Positions 1-7,402 of a DNA stretch of 46,992 nucleotides are shown here, one piece after another. The stretch lies in NCBI GenBank assembly GCA_016790515.1, contig JAEUOY010000093.1, positions 1 through 46,992 of the forward strand, read 5' to 3'. Both the position numbers and the translations under genes were made by a program. The notes beneath the pieces are model-generated. The model did not search any database and was not told the DNA's origin. It worked only from the letters and a program-made list of their open reading frames with translations. The stretch comes from Burkholderiaceae bacterium. Lineage in GTDB: Bacteria; Pseudomonadota; Gammaproteobacteria; Burkholderiales; Burkholderiaceae_C. Every line of letters begins with the position of its first letter. Within the stretch, counting starts at the first letter, position 1.

Positions 1-113
1 TGGCCGACGCGGGCGAAGATCCCGGCGTCGTCTGCGCCGAGATCGACCTGCGGCGCGTCGCCGACACGCGGCGCAGGATTCCGTCGCTGGCCAACGAACG
101 GGCGTTCGGCTGA
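1..113 (+). CDS. carbon-nitrogen hydrolase (nitrilase family), C-terminal fragment
   Basis: Only the last 36 codons are in the window, read in frame from base 3 to the TGA at 111-113. The peptide has the usual tail of Nit-type amidases: a G-x-x-P-G-V-V segment, an E-I-D strand, then R-x-x-I-P-x-L and a short basic end. In full-length family members this region packs against the alpha-beta-beta-alpha core that carries the Glu-Lys-Cys triad, which lies off the window. The exact substrate (for example omega-amidase or a general amidase) cannot be judged from the tail. A perfect hairpin follows 17 bases after the stop. Confidence 0.75.
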   Translation, partial: ADAGEDPGVVCAEIDLRRVADTRRRIPSLANERAFG

Positions 114-129
114 GGCAGGTCGAACGGTG

Positions 130-146
130 CACCCGGTCACCGGGTG
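130..146 (+). terminator. hairpin after the nitrilase-family gene
   Basis: Seven perfect base pairs (CACCCGG / CCGGGTG) close a 3-base loop, 16 bases after the upstream stop codon. There is no run of T after it, so intrinsic termination is uncertain; it may only protect the 3' end of the transcript. Confidence 0.35.
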
Positions 147-287
147 GATGGGGACACCGCACCCGGAGGAATGTGCCGATAGCGCCTGGGCGACCGAACG
201 CCGATCCGCATGAGGCAGCCGGGCGAGCCGGCCCGGCGCGAAGGGCCTCGGGTAGCATGGCCGCCTCGATCATTGCCGGGTCCGTCG

Positions 288-2654
288 ATGTCCAGCAGGC
301 TGCTCGCCCTCGTCCTTGTCGTGCTGGCCGGCTGCGCCACGCTGACCCAGGACTCGCTGGACACCCGCTTCGGCCCGGCCGACCCGACCCGCCACGACAG
401 CCCGCGGCTGGCCGCCGCCGGCGAGGTGTCGTACCGGCGCGAGGTCAAGCCCATCCTCGACCGCCGCTGCGTCGTCTGCCACGGCTGCTACGACGCACCC
501 TGCCAGCTCAAGCTCGGCAGCTGGGAGGGCATTGCCCGCGGCAGCAGCCAGGCCCAGGTCTACGACAGCGCCCGGCTGCGCGCGGCCGAGCCGACGCGGC
601 TGGGCGTCGATGCCGAACGCGCTTCGCAGTGGCGCCGGAAGGGCTTCGACGCGGTGCTCAACGAGCGCCTGCCCTCACCCGGGAACCAGCTGGCGGCCAG
701 CGTGCTCTACCGTGCGCTGGCGCTCAAGCGCGACCACCCCTTGCCCGCGCAGGCGGTGCTGGGCGACGAGTTCGACTTCTCGCTCGACCGCAGGCAATCC
801 TGCCCGCGCCTGGCCGACTACGACGACCACGCGCGCAAGAAGCCGCTGTCGGGCATGCCCTACGGCCTGCCGGGGCTCGAAGCGCGCGAGCTCGACCTGA
901 TCACGCGCTGGCTGCAGGCCGGCGCGCCCGACGACCCGGTGCCGCCGCTGCCGGCCGCGGTCGCGCGCCAGGTCGCCGACTGGGAGCGCTTCCTCAACGC
1001 CGACTCGGCCAAGGCCCGACTCATGGGCCGCTACCTGTACGAGCATTGGTTCCTCGGCCAACTGATGTTCGAGGGCGATGCGCAGCGGCACGTGCTGCGC
1101 ATCGTGCGATCGGCGACCCCGCCGGGCCAGCCGATCGAGCAGATCGCCACCCGCCGGCCCTACGACGACCCCGGCGTGCCGCGGGTGTACTACCGCCTGC
1201 AGAGCGACCGCGAGACGCTGCTGGCCAAGACCTACATGCCCTACCTGCTGTCGCCGGCGCGCCTGGCGCGGCTGCGCGGCTGGTTCCTCGATGCCGACTA
1301 TCGCGTCGATGCACTGCCGTCGTACGAGATCGAGCAGGCGTCCAACCCCTTCGTCACCTTTGCCGCGATCCCGCCCGAATCGCGCTACCGGTTCATGCTC
1401 GACGATGCCGGCTTCTTCGTGATGAACTTCATCAAGGGCCCGGTGTGCCGGGGCCAGACCGCGCTCGACGTGATCGAGGACCGGTTCTGGGTCTTCTTCA
1501 TCGACCCCCGCATCGACACCGACGACGCCGCGGCCCAGGCACTGCAGCGCCAGGGCCAGTCGCTGCACCTGCCGGCCGCCGAGGGCAGCAATGCGCGGCT
1601 GCTGGCCTGGCGCCAGATGGCCGAGAGCGAAGAGCGGCTGCTGGCGGCCAAGAGCGCGGCGATCGACGTCGTCGCCGCCGGCCAGGGCGGCGCACGCAAG
1701 CTCGACCTGTCGCTGATCTGGAACGGCGACGGCCGCAACCCCAACGCCGCGCTGACCGTGTTCCGCCACTTCGACAGCGCCTCGGTCGTCCAGGGCCTGG
1801 TCGGCAGCGAACCGAAGACCGCCTGGGTCATCGGCTACCCGCTGCTCGAGCGCATCTACTACCTGCTGGTCACCGGCTACGACGTCTACGGCAACCTCGC
1901 GCACCAGCTCTCGAGCCGGCTGTACATGGACTTCATGCGCATGGAGGGCGAGACCAACTTCCTGCTGCTGCTGCCCAAGGCCGCGCGCGACCCGCTGCGC
2001 GACCACTGGTACCGCGGCGCCAGCGACGAGGCGAAGCGCTACGTCAACGGCAGCGCCGGCCGCGTCGAGACCGAAACGGCCATCGCCTACCGCACCGCCG
2101 ACCCGCAGCGCGAGCTGTACCAGCTGCTGCGCGGCCGCCTGGCGCCGGTGCTGGACCGCCGCTTCGAGCTCGACCGCCACCTCGACCAGGAGCGCGACCG
2201 GTCGCTGCGCCAGGCCCTCGTTGCCCTGGGCGCGCTGCGCGGCGCCAGCCTGTCGTGGTGGCCGGAAACGGCGGTGCTGCGCGTCGACGCCCCCGGGCGC
2301 GAGCCGAAGTACTTCAGCCTGCTGCGCGACACCGGCCACGCCAACGTGTCGACGCTGCTGCGCGAGGCCAAGGCGCTGCTGCCCGGCGAGAACCGGCTGA
2401 CCGTCGTGCCCGGCTTCATCGGCGCCTACCCGAACGCGATCCTGCGGGCCTCGGCCGCCGAACTGCCGGCGCTGGCCGAGGCGATCGCCGCGCTGAAGTC
2501 CGAGGCCGACTACCGCGCGCTGGCCGACCGCTTCGTGATCCGCCGCACCGACCCCGGCTTCTGGGCCGCGAGCGACGCGCTGCACGACGCCTACCAGCGC
2601 TGGTCGCCGGCCGAGGCGGCGCTGTTCGACTACAGCCGGCTGGAGAACCGCTGA
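288..2654 (+). CDS. cti: periplasmic fatty acid cis/trans isomerase, lipoprotein form
   Basis: A 788-residue protein, close to the usual length of Cti. The family is a c-type-heme enzyme that converts cis- to trans-unsaturated fatty acids in membrane phospholipids, hardening the membrane against solvents, heat or metals. The N-terminus has a hydrophobic stretch ending in L-A-G-C at residues 13-16, a perfect lipobox, so the mature protein is predicted to be anchored by Cys16. The heme motif C-V-V-C-H is at residues 61-65. The ATG at 288 is preferred over in-frame ATGs upstream (for example 210) because only it places the signal peptide at the N-terminus. The gene stands alone, with tRNA-Gly 34 bases downstream. 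No regulator is nearby; in known species the enzyme works without one. Confidence 0.9.
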   Translation: MSSRLLALVLVVLAGCATLTQDSLDTRFGPADPTRHDSPRLAAAGEVSYRREVKPILDRRCVVCHGCYDAPCQLKLGSWEGIARGSSQAQVYDSARLRAAEPTRLGVDAERASQWRRKGFDAVLNERLPSPGNQLAASVLYRALALKRDHPLPAQAVLGDEFDFSLDRRQSCPRLADYDDHARKKPLSGMPYGLPGLEARELDLITRWLQAGAPDDPVPPLPAAVARQVADWERFLNADSAKARLMGRYLYEHWFLGQLMFEGDAQRHVLRIVRSATPPGQPIEQIATRRPYDDPGVPRVYYRLQSDRETLLAKTYMPYLLSPARLARLRGWFLDADYRVDALPSYEIEQASNPFVTFAAIPPESRYRFMLDDAGFFVMNFIKGPVCRGQTALDVIEDRFWVFFIDPRIDTDDAAAQALQRQGQSLHLPAAEGSNARLLAWRQMAESEERLLAAKSAAIDVVAAGQGGARKLDLSLIWNGDGRNPNAALTVFRHFDSASVVQGLVGSEPKTAWVIGYPLLERIYYLLVTGYDVYGNLAHQLSSRLYMDFMRMEGETNFLLLLPKAARDPLRDHWYRGASDEAKRYVNGSAGRVETETAIAYRTADPQRELYQLLRGRLAPVLDRRFELDRHLDQERDRSLRQALVALGALRGASLSWWPETAVLRVDAPGREPKYFSLLRDTGHANVSTLLREAKALLPGENRLTVVPGFIGAYPNAILRASAAELPALAEAIAALKSEADYRALADRFVIRRTDPGFWAASDALHDAYQRWSPAEAALFDYSRLENR

Positions 2655-2688
2655 GGCCTGCAACCGGCAGGCTAGAATTTCGCGCGAC

Positions 2689-2762
2689 GCGGGCGTAGCT
2701 CAATGGCAGAGCTGAAGCTTCCCAAGCTTAAGACGAGGGTTCGATTCCCTTCGCCCGCTCCA
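2689..2762 (+). tRNA. tRNA-Gly (anticodon CCC)
   Basis: The sequence folds as a standard cloverleaf: acceptor GCGGGCG/CGCCCGC with discriminator T, D-arm GCTC/GAGC, anticodon loop TTCCCAA, T-arm AGGGT/CCTTC-type with TTCGATTC loop, and an encoded CCA at 2760-2762. It follows the layout of Escherichia coli tRNA-Gly(CCC) nearly base for base. The top pair of the anticodon stem is a G-A mismatch (position 27-43), the only irregularity. The 3' end of such genes is a common integration site; the FRG-domain gene starts 88 bases downstream, but no second copy of the tRNA end was found. Confidence 0.95.
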
Positions 2763-2849
2763 TCTGGCTCACGTCCGACTCACGTTTGCTGAGCTGATGG
2801 CGTGGCATCCGGCGAGGCTGTCGTCGACCCGGCGATCAGGAGACAAGCC

Positions 2850-4190
2850 ATGTTGCGGATGGGCATCCTCGAGCTTCTGCGCCAGCTCGAGGCCGAGCAC
2901 CAGCCGGGCCGCCACCTGTATCGCGGACAGGTGCGCCGATACCCGCCGCATCGCTGGACCGCCGACGACGGCCCGCACGAGGTCGAAGCGTTGTACCCGT
3001 CGGACTTTCGCTTCCACTATGCCGAGGCCAGCTTTTCGCCCGGGACGACCGAGGCCATGGCGAAGCGGGTCACGGCCGCACGGGCCTACCAGCGCGACGT
3101 CCGCGACCAGTTCGTTGCATTCCTGCTCGCCCACCTGGCAACGCTCCCGGCGTCGTTCGAGTGGGCACAGACCCAGCTTGCTGACTTCCGCAAGACCCTG
3201 CAGGGCGAAGGCGGTCGCCGGCAGGACTCGCACTTCTACCGCATGGCCTGGTCGCTGGCCCAGCACTACCTGGTGGCCACCGCGCTGACCGACGTCAGCT
3301 TCGACCCGCGCGTGGCAGCCTGGTTTGCCACCCACCCCTGGGACGCCCAGCAGCCCGGACCCGCCGCCGGTGACATCGGCGTGATCTACCGATTCGACCG
3401 CGAGAAGCTCGAACGTGTCCTGTCCCTCGGAACGCAGTTCGCGGCACGGTTCGCGGACGACGAGGGCCTCGAACGGGCGCCCGAACTCTTCGTGGTCGAC
3501 GTCCGGGAGATTCCCGCCAGCATCGCCCGCCGTCCAGCCGCTCAACAGGGCGCGTCGATCTACGGCTTCGATCAGCCCCACGTCGTTGCCGGCGCGATGC
3601 GATCGGGCGCCATCGAGGTCTTCGAGTTCGAACAGCGCCCAGGCGTCGACATCGGCATCGGCCGCGGCGACATCACGCCTGCCGAGGATCCGTTTCTCGG
3701 CCCGCTCGAGAAGTTCAGCGCGATTCGACAGCGCCTGCGCCCGAACGTCACGCACGCCAACACCGACGCGGCGACCGGATCGGACAGGGTCGAGCGGGCG
3801 AACACCGTGTTGAGGCTCGGCCTAACATCGGCGCACCACTGCGCCACGCACCCACTGACCGATGAGGTCGTCGCGGCGACGTTCGACGAGGTCGAGCGCC
3901 TCGGCCGGATTCGCTTCAGCTACCTGATGCTCGTCGAACACCGACCGACCGGAGCCTTCGTCTGCGCCATCACGGCCGAGCCGATGGAGCTGCCCGAAGC
4001 GCTGAAGGCATTGCCACCGGAAGTGCTGGCCCGATTCGGCTTCGGCAGCGACGTTCTCCGCTGCTGGGCGGTCGGCGGCGCAGCCCCGGTCGCCTACGGT
4101 CACTGGTCGACGCTGGCCGAGTTCACCGACAAGGCGCTGGAGGTCGCGCGCAGTGCGCTGGCAGGAAGGCCGCCACCCGCAGCGCCCTGA
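2850..4190 (+). CDS. FRG-domain protein, function unknown
   Basis: A 446-residue protein with the two signatures of the FRG domain (Pfam PF08867): L-Y-R-G-Q at residues 23-27, and an A-Q-H-Y-x-x-x-T-x-L-x-D-x-S block at about 136-149 followed by V-A-A-W-F-A-T at about 154-160. FRG domains have no firmly known activity; they resemble a compact nuclease- or ADP-ribose-type fold and are frequent in accessory and phage-defence neighbourhoods. The last 140 residues are not recognised. Start: the ATG at 2850 has AGGAGA 6-11 bases upstream; an in-frame ATG at 2802 lacks a ribosome site. It sits alone behind tRNA-Gly and converges on the PEP-CTERM gene. No signal peptide or membrane segment is seen. 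Confidence 0.75.
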   Translation: MLRMGILELLRQLEAEHQPGRHLYRGQVRRYPPHRWTADDGPHEVEALYPSDFRFHYAEASFSPGTTEAMAKRVTAARAYQRDVRDQFVAFLLAHLATLPASFEWAQTQLADFRKTLQGEGGRRQDSHFYRMAWSLAQHYLVATALTDVSFDPRVAAWFATHPWDAQQPGPAAGDIGVIYRFDREKLERVLSLGTQFAARFADDEGLERAPELFVVDVREIPASIARRPAAQQGASIYGFDQPHVVAGAMRSGAIEVFEFEQRPGVDIGIGRGDITPAEDPFLGPLEKFSAIRQRLRPNVTHANTDAATGSDRVERANTVLRLGLTSAHHCATHPLTDEVVAATFDEVERLGRIRFSYLMLVEHRPTGAFVCAITAEPMELPEALKALPPEVLARFGFGSDVLRCWAVGGAAPVAYGHWSTLAEFTDKALEVARSALAGRPPPAAP

Positions 4191-4278
4191 GCCGGGACCG
4201 ACTCGCAGCCCGTCCTGAAACCCTGCGCCCGGCATCGCGCATGCCCCCGACGTTCCGGTCGGGCTGGGCGCCTCGCGC

Positions 4279-4309
4279 GGCGTGACCGGGTCGTCGAACC
4301 GGTGACGCC
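4279..4309. terminator. hairpin between convergent genes
   Basis: GGCGTGACCGG and CCGGTGACGCC form an 11-position stem with one mismatch around a 9-base loop, midway between the stops of the FRG gene (4190) and the PEP-CTERM gene (4323). Its place suggests a bidirectional terminator. No T-run follows on either strand. Confidence 0.5.
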
Positions 4310-4322
4310 AGAGCACCCGCGG

Positions 4323-4985
4323 TCAACCCGCCGACGATCGGCCAGACCTCCACCGGCCCAGCGCCAGCCCGGCCGCTCCAGCGATCCACAGCCAGGTGGT
4401 CGACGGCTCGGGCACCGGCGCCGGCGGCGGCTCCGGCAGGACATTGATGCGCACGCCGAAGCCCAGCGTGTCGGCGTGCAGCCATTCGGCGCCCAGCAGG
4501 CCGGGACCGGAGGCGTAGCCGGTCAGAGGCGACGGCGCGCCGCCCGGCATCGCACCGGACCCGGGGTCCCGTGCATCCTCGAACACCAGCCAGAAGTCGC
4601 CGGCCGGCAGCAGCCAGCCGAGGCCGCCGACGCCGCGCCAATCCGGGCGATTCGGCCCGGTCGCTGCCAGGGGTGCGGAGACGCTGTGCAGCCTACCGCC
4701 GGGCAGCCCCTGGAAGTCGGACCACACCGAAAACGTCAGCCAGCCACCGTAGTCCCAGTTGAGCCAGCCCTGCACCGAGCTGATGAGGTCCGAGGTGCCC
4801 AGCGTGAACCGCGCCGCGAGACGTTGGTAACCCGTGGTGATCGGACGATCGTCATAGAGGGAATATCCACCGCCGATATCGAAGCCAGGTCCGGTGTCGA
4901 CGACGATCGCGGCCGCCGGCGTGCACAGGCTGGCGGCCAGCAGTCCGCTGGCCAGCGAGGAGAAGATGGCGTTCGGTTGCGGCAT
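4323..4985 (-). CDS. PEP-CTERM anchor domain secreted protein
   Basis: A 220-residue protein. It opens with a signal peptide (M-P-Q-P-N-A-I-F..., A-A-A at the cleavage site near residue 25) and ends with the tripartite PEP-CTERM tail: V-P-E-P-S, a hydrophobic segment (W-L-W-I-A-G-A-A-G-L-A-L-G) and a basic end. In the family this tail is recognised by exosortase (EpsH), and the proteins are tied to exopolysaccharide and biofilm. The middle is a beta-rich lectin-like region with G, W and Y spacing like other PEP-CTERM jelly-roll proteins; no catalytic motif is seen. The start at 4985 has GAGG 10 bases upstream and puts the signal peptide first; a longer frame to 5273 adds only low-complexity Arg-rich sequence. 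No exosortase gene is in the window. Confidence 0.85.
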   Translation of the reverse strand: MPQPNAIFSSLASGLLAASLCTPAAAIVVDTGPGFDIGGGYSLYDDRPITTGYQRLAARFTLGTSDLISSVQGWLNWDYGGWLTFSVWSDFQGLPGGRLHSVSAPLAATGPNRPDWRGVGGLGWLLPAGDFWLVFEDARDPGSGAMPGGAPSPLTGYASGPGLLGAEWLHADTLGFGVRINVLPEPPPAPVPEPSTTWLWIAGAAGLALGRWRSGRSSAG

Positions 4986-5320
4986 CGCAGGGATCCTCGG
5001 CGTCGATGGTGATCGTGCGATGCTGACAGCGCGGCGCACGCCCCGCCACCCCCTGTCTGCTGGCCTGGACGTCGACCTGGGCGTCATCCTGGCCGCCGAA
5101 CGACCGGCGCCGAGCCCGTCGCGGCATTGCGCCGGCGCCGACGCGGGACGGTCGATCGCACTTGCGCCACGGTCACCCGCTCTTCGGCCCCCTCGGCCGC
5201 ATCGCAGCAGCGCCCGCCAGCGCAACGGGAGCCGAGCGGCAGGCTCGAGGTCATTGACCTGGGTCAAAATCATGCCGACCCTTCGACTCGATCATCACGT
5301 CGCTTCGAACCCGACTGCCG
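4986..5320. other. 335-base divergent intergenic region
   Basis: Lies between the start of the PEP-CTERM gene (minus) and the first gene of the metal-efflux operon (plus). It carries the ribosome site of the former, the FNR-like box at 5254-5267 and a possible -10 at 5290-5295. No coding sequence is convincing: the open frames here are antisense or Arg-rich. Confidence 0.7.
5254..5267 (+). promoter_or_regulatory. FNR/Dnr-type operator upstream of the metal-efflux operon
   Basis: TTGACCTGGGTCAA is an inverted repeat (TTGACC / GGTCAA, 2-base centre) that keeps the TTGA-N6-TCAA core of FNR/CRP-superfamily sites such as Fnr, Anr, Dnr and FixK. Its centre is 41.5 bases from a start point near 5302, the distance of a class II activator site, and a fair -10 (GATCAT, 5290-5295, 4 of 6 matches) falls where it should. 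The assignment to a specific regulator is inference. Confidence 0.55.
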
Positions 5321-5764
5321 ATGTTTGCCCAACCGCCCCGCGTCCGCCGGCTGGCCGCCAAGCTGCTGCTGGTATGGCTGTTCGCGCTGGCAACGGGGAT
5401 CGTCAATGCCTGCGTGATCGCGCCCGGCATGCATTCGATGACCAGCCAGGGCCGGACCGACGAGCACGCGGCGGTCCAGCCGGCTGCGGGTGAGCACGCG
5501 GCGGGCTGCCCCGACGGTCCCGACGACGACTCGGCCGCACGGTCGCAGGGGCCTTGCGCGAAGTTCTGCGCCGACGAATCCTCCGGCGTTCCGGCCGCCA
5601 AGCAGGCCTTCGATCCCTGGCCTGCGCTCGGCATCGCCGTGGTGCCGACGATGGCGCTTGCAGTGGCCGACGCCGGGCCCGGCCCGGTGGACCGGCTCGA
5701 CGGCGCGCCGCGCCGGCGGGCGTCCCTCCCCATCCCCATCGCCTTCCTGCGCCTGACGCTCTAG
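5321..5764 (+). CDS. small secreted or anchored Cys/His-rich protein heading the efflux operon
   Basis: A 147-residue protein. Residues about 9-29 form a hydrophobic signal/anchor (L-A-A-K-L-L-L-V-W-L-F-A-L-A) followed at once by C31. The rest has His residues (two in H-A-A motifs), C63 and a G-P-C-A-K-F-C pair at about residues 78-83. The Cys and His content plus its place directly ahead of cusC-like, cusB-like and cusA-like genes suggests a periplasmic metal-handling or sensing role, but I do not recognise a named family. There is no clear Shine-Dalgarno sequence before the ATG, and the predicted promoter would leave a leader of only about 19 bases. 270 bases separate it from the outer-membrane gene. 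Confidence 0.65.
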   Translation: MFAQPPRVRRLAAKLLLVWLFALATGIVNACVIAPGMHSMTSQGRTDEHAAVQPAAGEHAAGCPDGPDDDSAARSQGPCAKFCADESSGVPAAKQAFDPWPALGIAVVPTMALAVADAGPGPVDRLDGAPRRRASLPIPIAFLRLTL

Positions 5765-6034
5765 CGCGCCCGCGGCACGGTGCGCCCGCGCCAGGGCGCA
5801 GCGGCGAGCCGTTTCGCGCTGCCCGCGCGATGACCTGCGATAGCGCCGTCGCGCTCGCCAGCGGCTCGCACCGCGGCGCAGCCGTGCCGCCCGCCGAGGC
5901 CGCCATCGAAACCGCCGCCGATCGGCCGCCTGCCGCAGCAAGGCGTCCTGCGGCCATTCCGGGCGCCACACGATCACCCCGAGGTGCCGTGTAGCCATCG
6001 ACCGAAGGTCCCTGTCCACCGCACGAGACCGTCC

Positions 6035-7402
6035 ATGTTCACGCCATCCCACGAGCTCCTGAACCCAGCCATCGATCGGCCGGCCCTGCTCCGGCCCCGC
6101 AGTCCGCACCGCTGGCCGCCACCCGCGGGCGCGGGGTTCATCGGCCGCTTCGTCGCCGCGACCGCGACGACGCTCGGCCTCCTCGCCGGTCCGCCCGCCT
6201 GCGCGGGCGAGCTGGGCTCCGACCTCGCCGGGCTGCTCGACTACGCGCGGGCCCGGAACCCCGAGCTGGCCGCGATGCGCCACGAGGCCGATGCCGCGAC
6301 CGAGCGCGTGCAGCCGGCCGGCGCCCTGCCCGATCCGGTGCTGCGCATCGAGCTCGAGAACATCAACAACTACGGCACCTCCAACGCCCCCAGCCTGCTG
6401 CCTTCGAAGGTGGGCGACACCAAGTACACCTTGATGCAGCCGATCGCGCTGTGGGGCAAGCGCGAGCTGCGGCGCGACGTGGCGGCGGCCGAGGCGCAGC
6501 AGGCCGCGGCGCGCGCCGGCGCCAGCTGGAACGAGCTGGCCAGCCGGATCAAGACCGCCTATGCGCAGTACTTCCTGGCTGCCGGCAACGAGCGGATCAC
6601 CCGGGAGGTGGCCGATCTGCTGGCCCGGATGGAGCAGCTCGCCCAGGCCCGCTATGCCGGTGGGCTGGCCGCACAGCAGGATGCGATCCGCGCCCAGCTC
6701 GAGCAGACCGCGGTCGGCGCCGAGCTGATCGGCCTGGCCACCGACAAGCGCCTGGCCGCCGCGAAACTCAACGCGCTGCTGGCACGCGAGGCCGGCGCGG
6801 CACTCGCCGAGCCGCAGGCGCTGCGGCCGCTGCCGGCGGCCAACGGCTTCGACGCCGCGGCGCTGGCGCAGCGTTCCAGCGCCGCCAATCCCGCGGTGGC
6901 GGCCGAGCTGGCGCGGCTTCGCGGCGCGCAGAGCAACCGCGAACTGACGGCACGCAACGCCTACCCGGACATCCAGGTGGGCATCGTGCCGACGCAGGTC
7001 GGTACGCGCATCACGACCTGGGGCCTGATGCTCGAGATGAACCTCCCGCTGCAGCGCGAGTCGCGGCGCTCGCAGGAGCGCGAGGCCGAGGCCCTGGTCG
7101 CCGCCCAGCGCGCCCGCACGCAGGCCCTGCAGACGCAGCTGGTCGGCGAGCTGGCCGAGAACCTGGCCGGGCTCGACGCGGCACGCCGCAGCGAGGCCTT
7201 GATCGGCAGCCAGCTGCTGCCGCAGTCCGAGCTGAGCCTGCGCTCGGCGCTGGTGGCCTACGAGAACGGCAAGGTCGATTTCGCGACGCTGCTGGACGCG
7301 CAGCGCCAGATCCGCAAGGCCAGGGCCGATCGGCTGAAGGCGCAGGCCGAGGCGCAGATGCGCCTGGCCGAGATCGAACGCATCGTGGGAGAAGACCTGT
7401 GA
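6035..7402 (+). CDS. cusC: outer-membrane factor of a heavy-metal RND efflux system (CusC/CzcC-like, TolC family)
   Basis: A 455-residue protein that forms the outer-membrane exit duct of the tripartite pump. A basic N-terminus and hydrophobic segment ending P-A-C-A-G-E (about residue 50) act as the signal peptide. The body shows the twofold repeat of long amphipathic helices typical of TolC proteins, with conserved R-N-P-E-L near the start, G-A-L-P-D-P, Q-P-I-A-L-W-G-K-R and a late L-D-A-Q-R-Q motif. The start at 6035 gives the normal family length; an earlier in-frame ATG at 5984 would add 17 residues. Its stop overlaps the GTG start of the adaptor gene by two bases (GTGA), so the two are translationally coupled. 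The gene name reflects the family, not proven metal specificity. Confidence 0.85.
   Translation: MFTPSHELLNPAIDRPALLRPRSPHRWPPPAGAGFIGRFVAATATTLGLLAGPPACAGELGSDLAGLLDYARARNPELAAMRHEADAATERVQPAGALPDPVLRIELENINNYGTSNAPSLLPSKVGDTKYTLMQPIALWGKRELRRDVAAAEAQQAAARAGASWNELASRIKTAYAQYFLAAGNERITREVADLLARMEQLAQARYAGGLAAQQDAIRAQLEQTAVGAELIGLATDKRLAAAKLNALLAREAGAALAEPQALRPLPAANGFDAAALAQRSSAANPAVAAELARLRGAQSNRELTARNAYPDIQVGIVPTQVGTRITTWGLMLEMNLPLQRESRRSQEREAEALVAAQRARTQALQTQLVGELAENLAGLDAARRSEALIGSQLLPQSELSLRSALVAYENGKVDFATLLDAQRQIRKARADRLKAQAEAQMRLAEIERIVGEDL

Noticed and set aside
675-2663. A minus-strand frame of about 660 codons opposite cti
   Set aside because: Antisense of a recognised enzyme; Gln/Val/Arg-rich with no ribosome site.
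5765-6034. Possible small gene between the Cys/His protein and cusC
   Set aside because: No frame has a plausible start or composition; the in-frame ATG at 5984 only lengthens cusC beyond the family norm.
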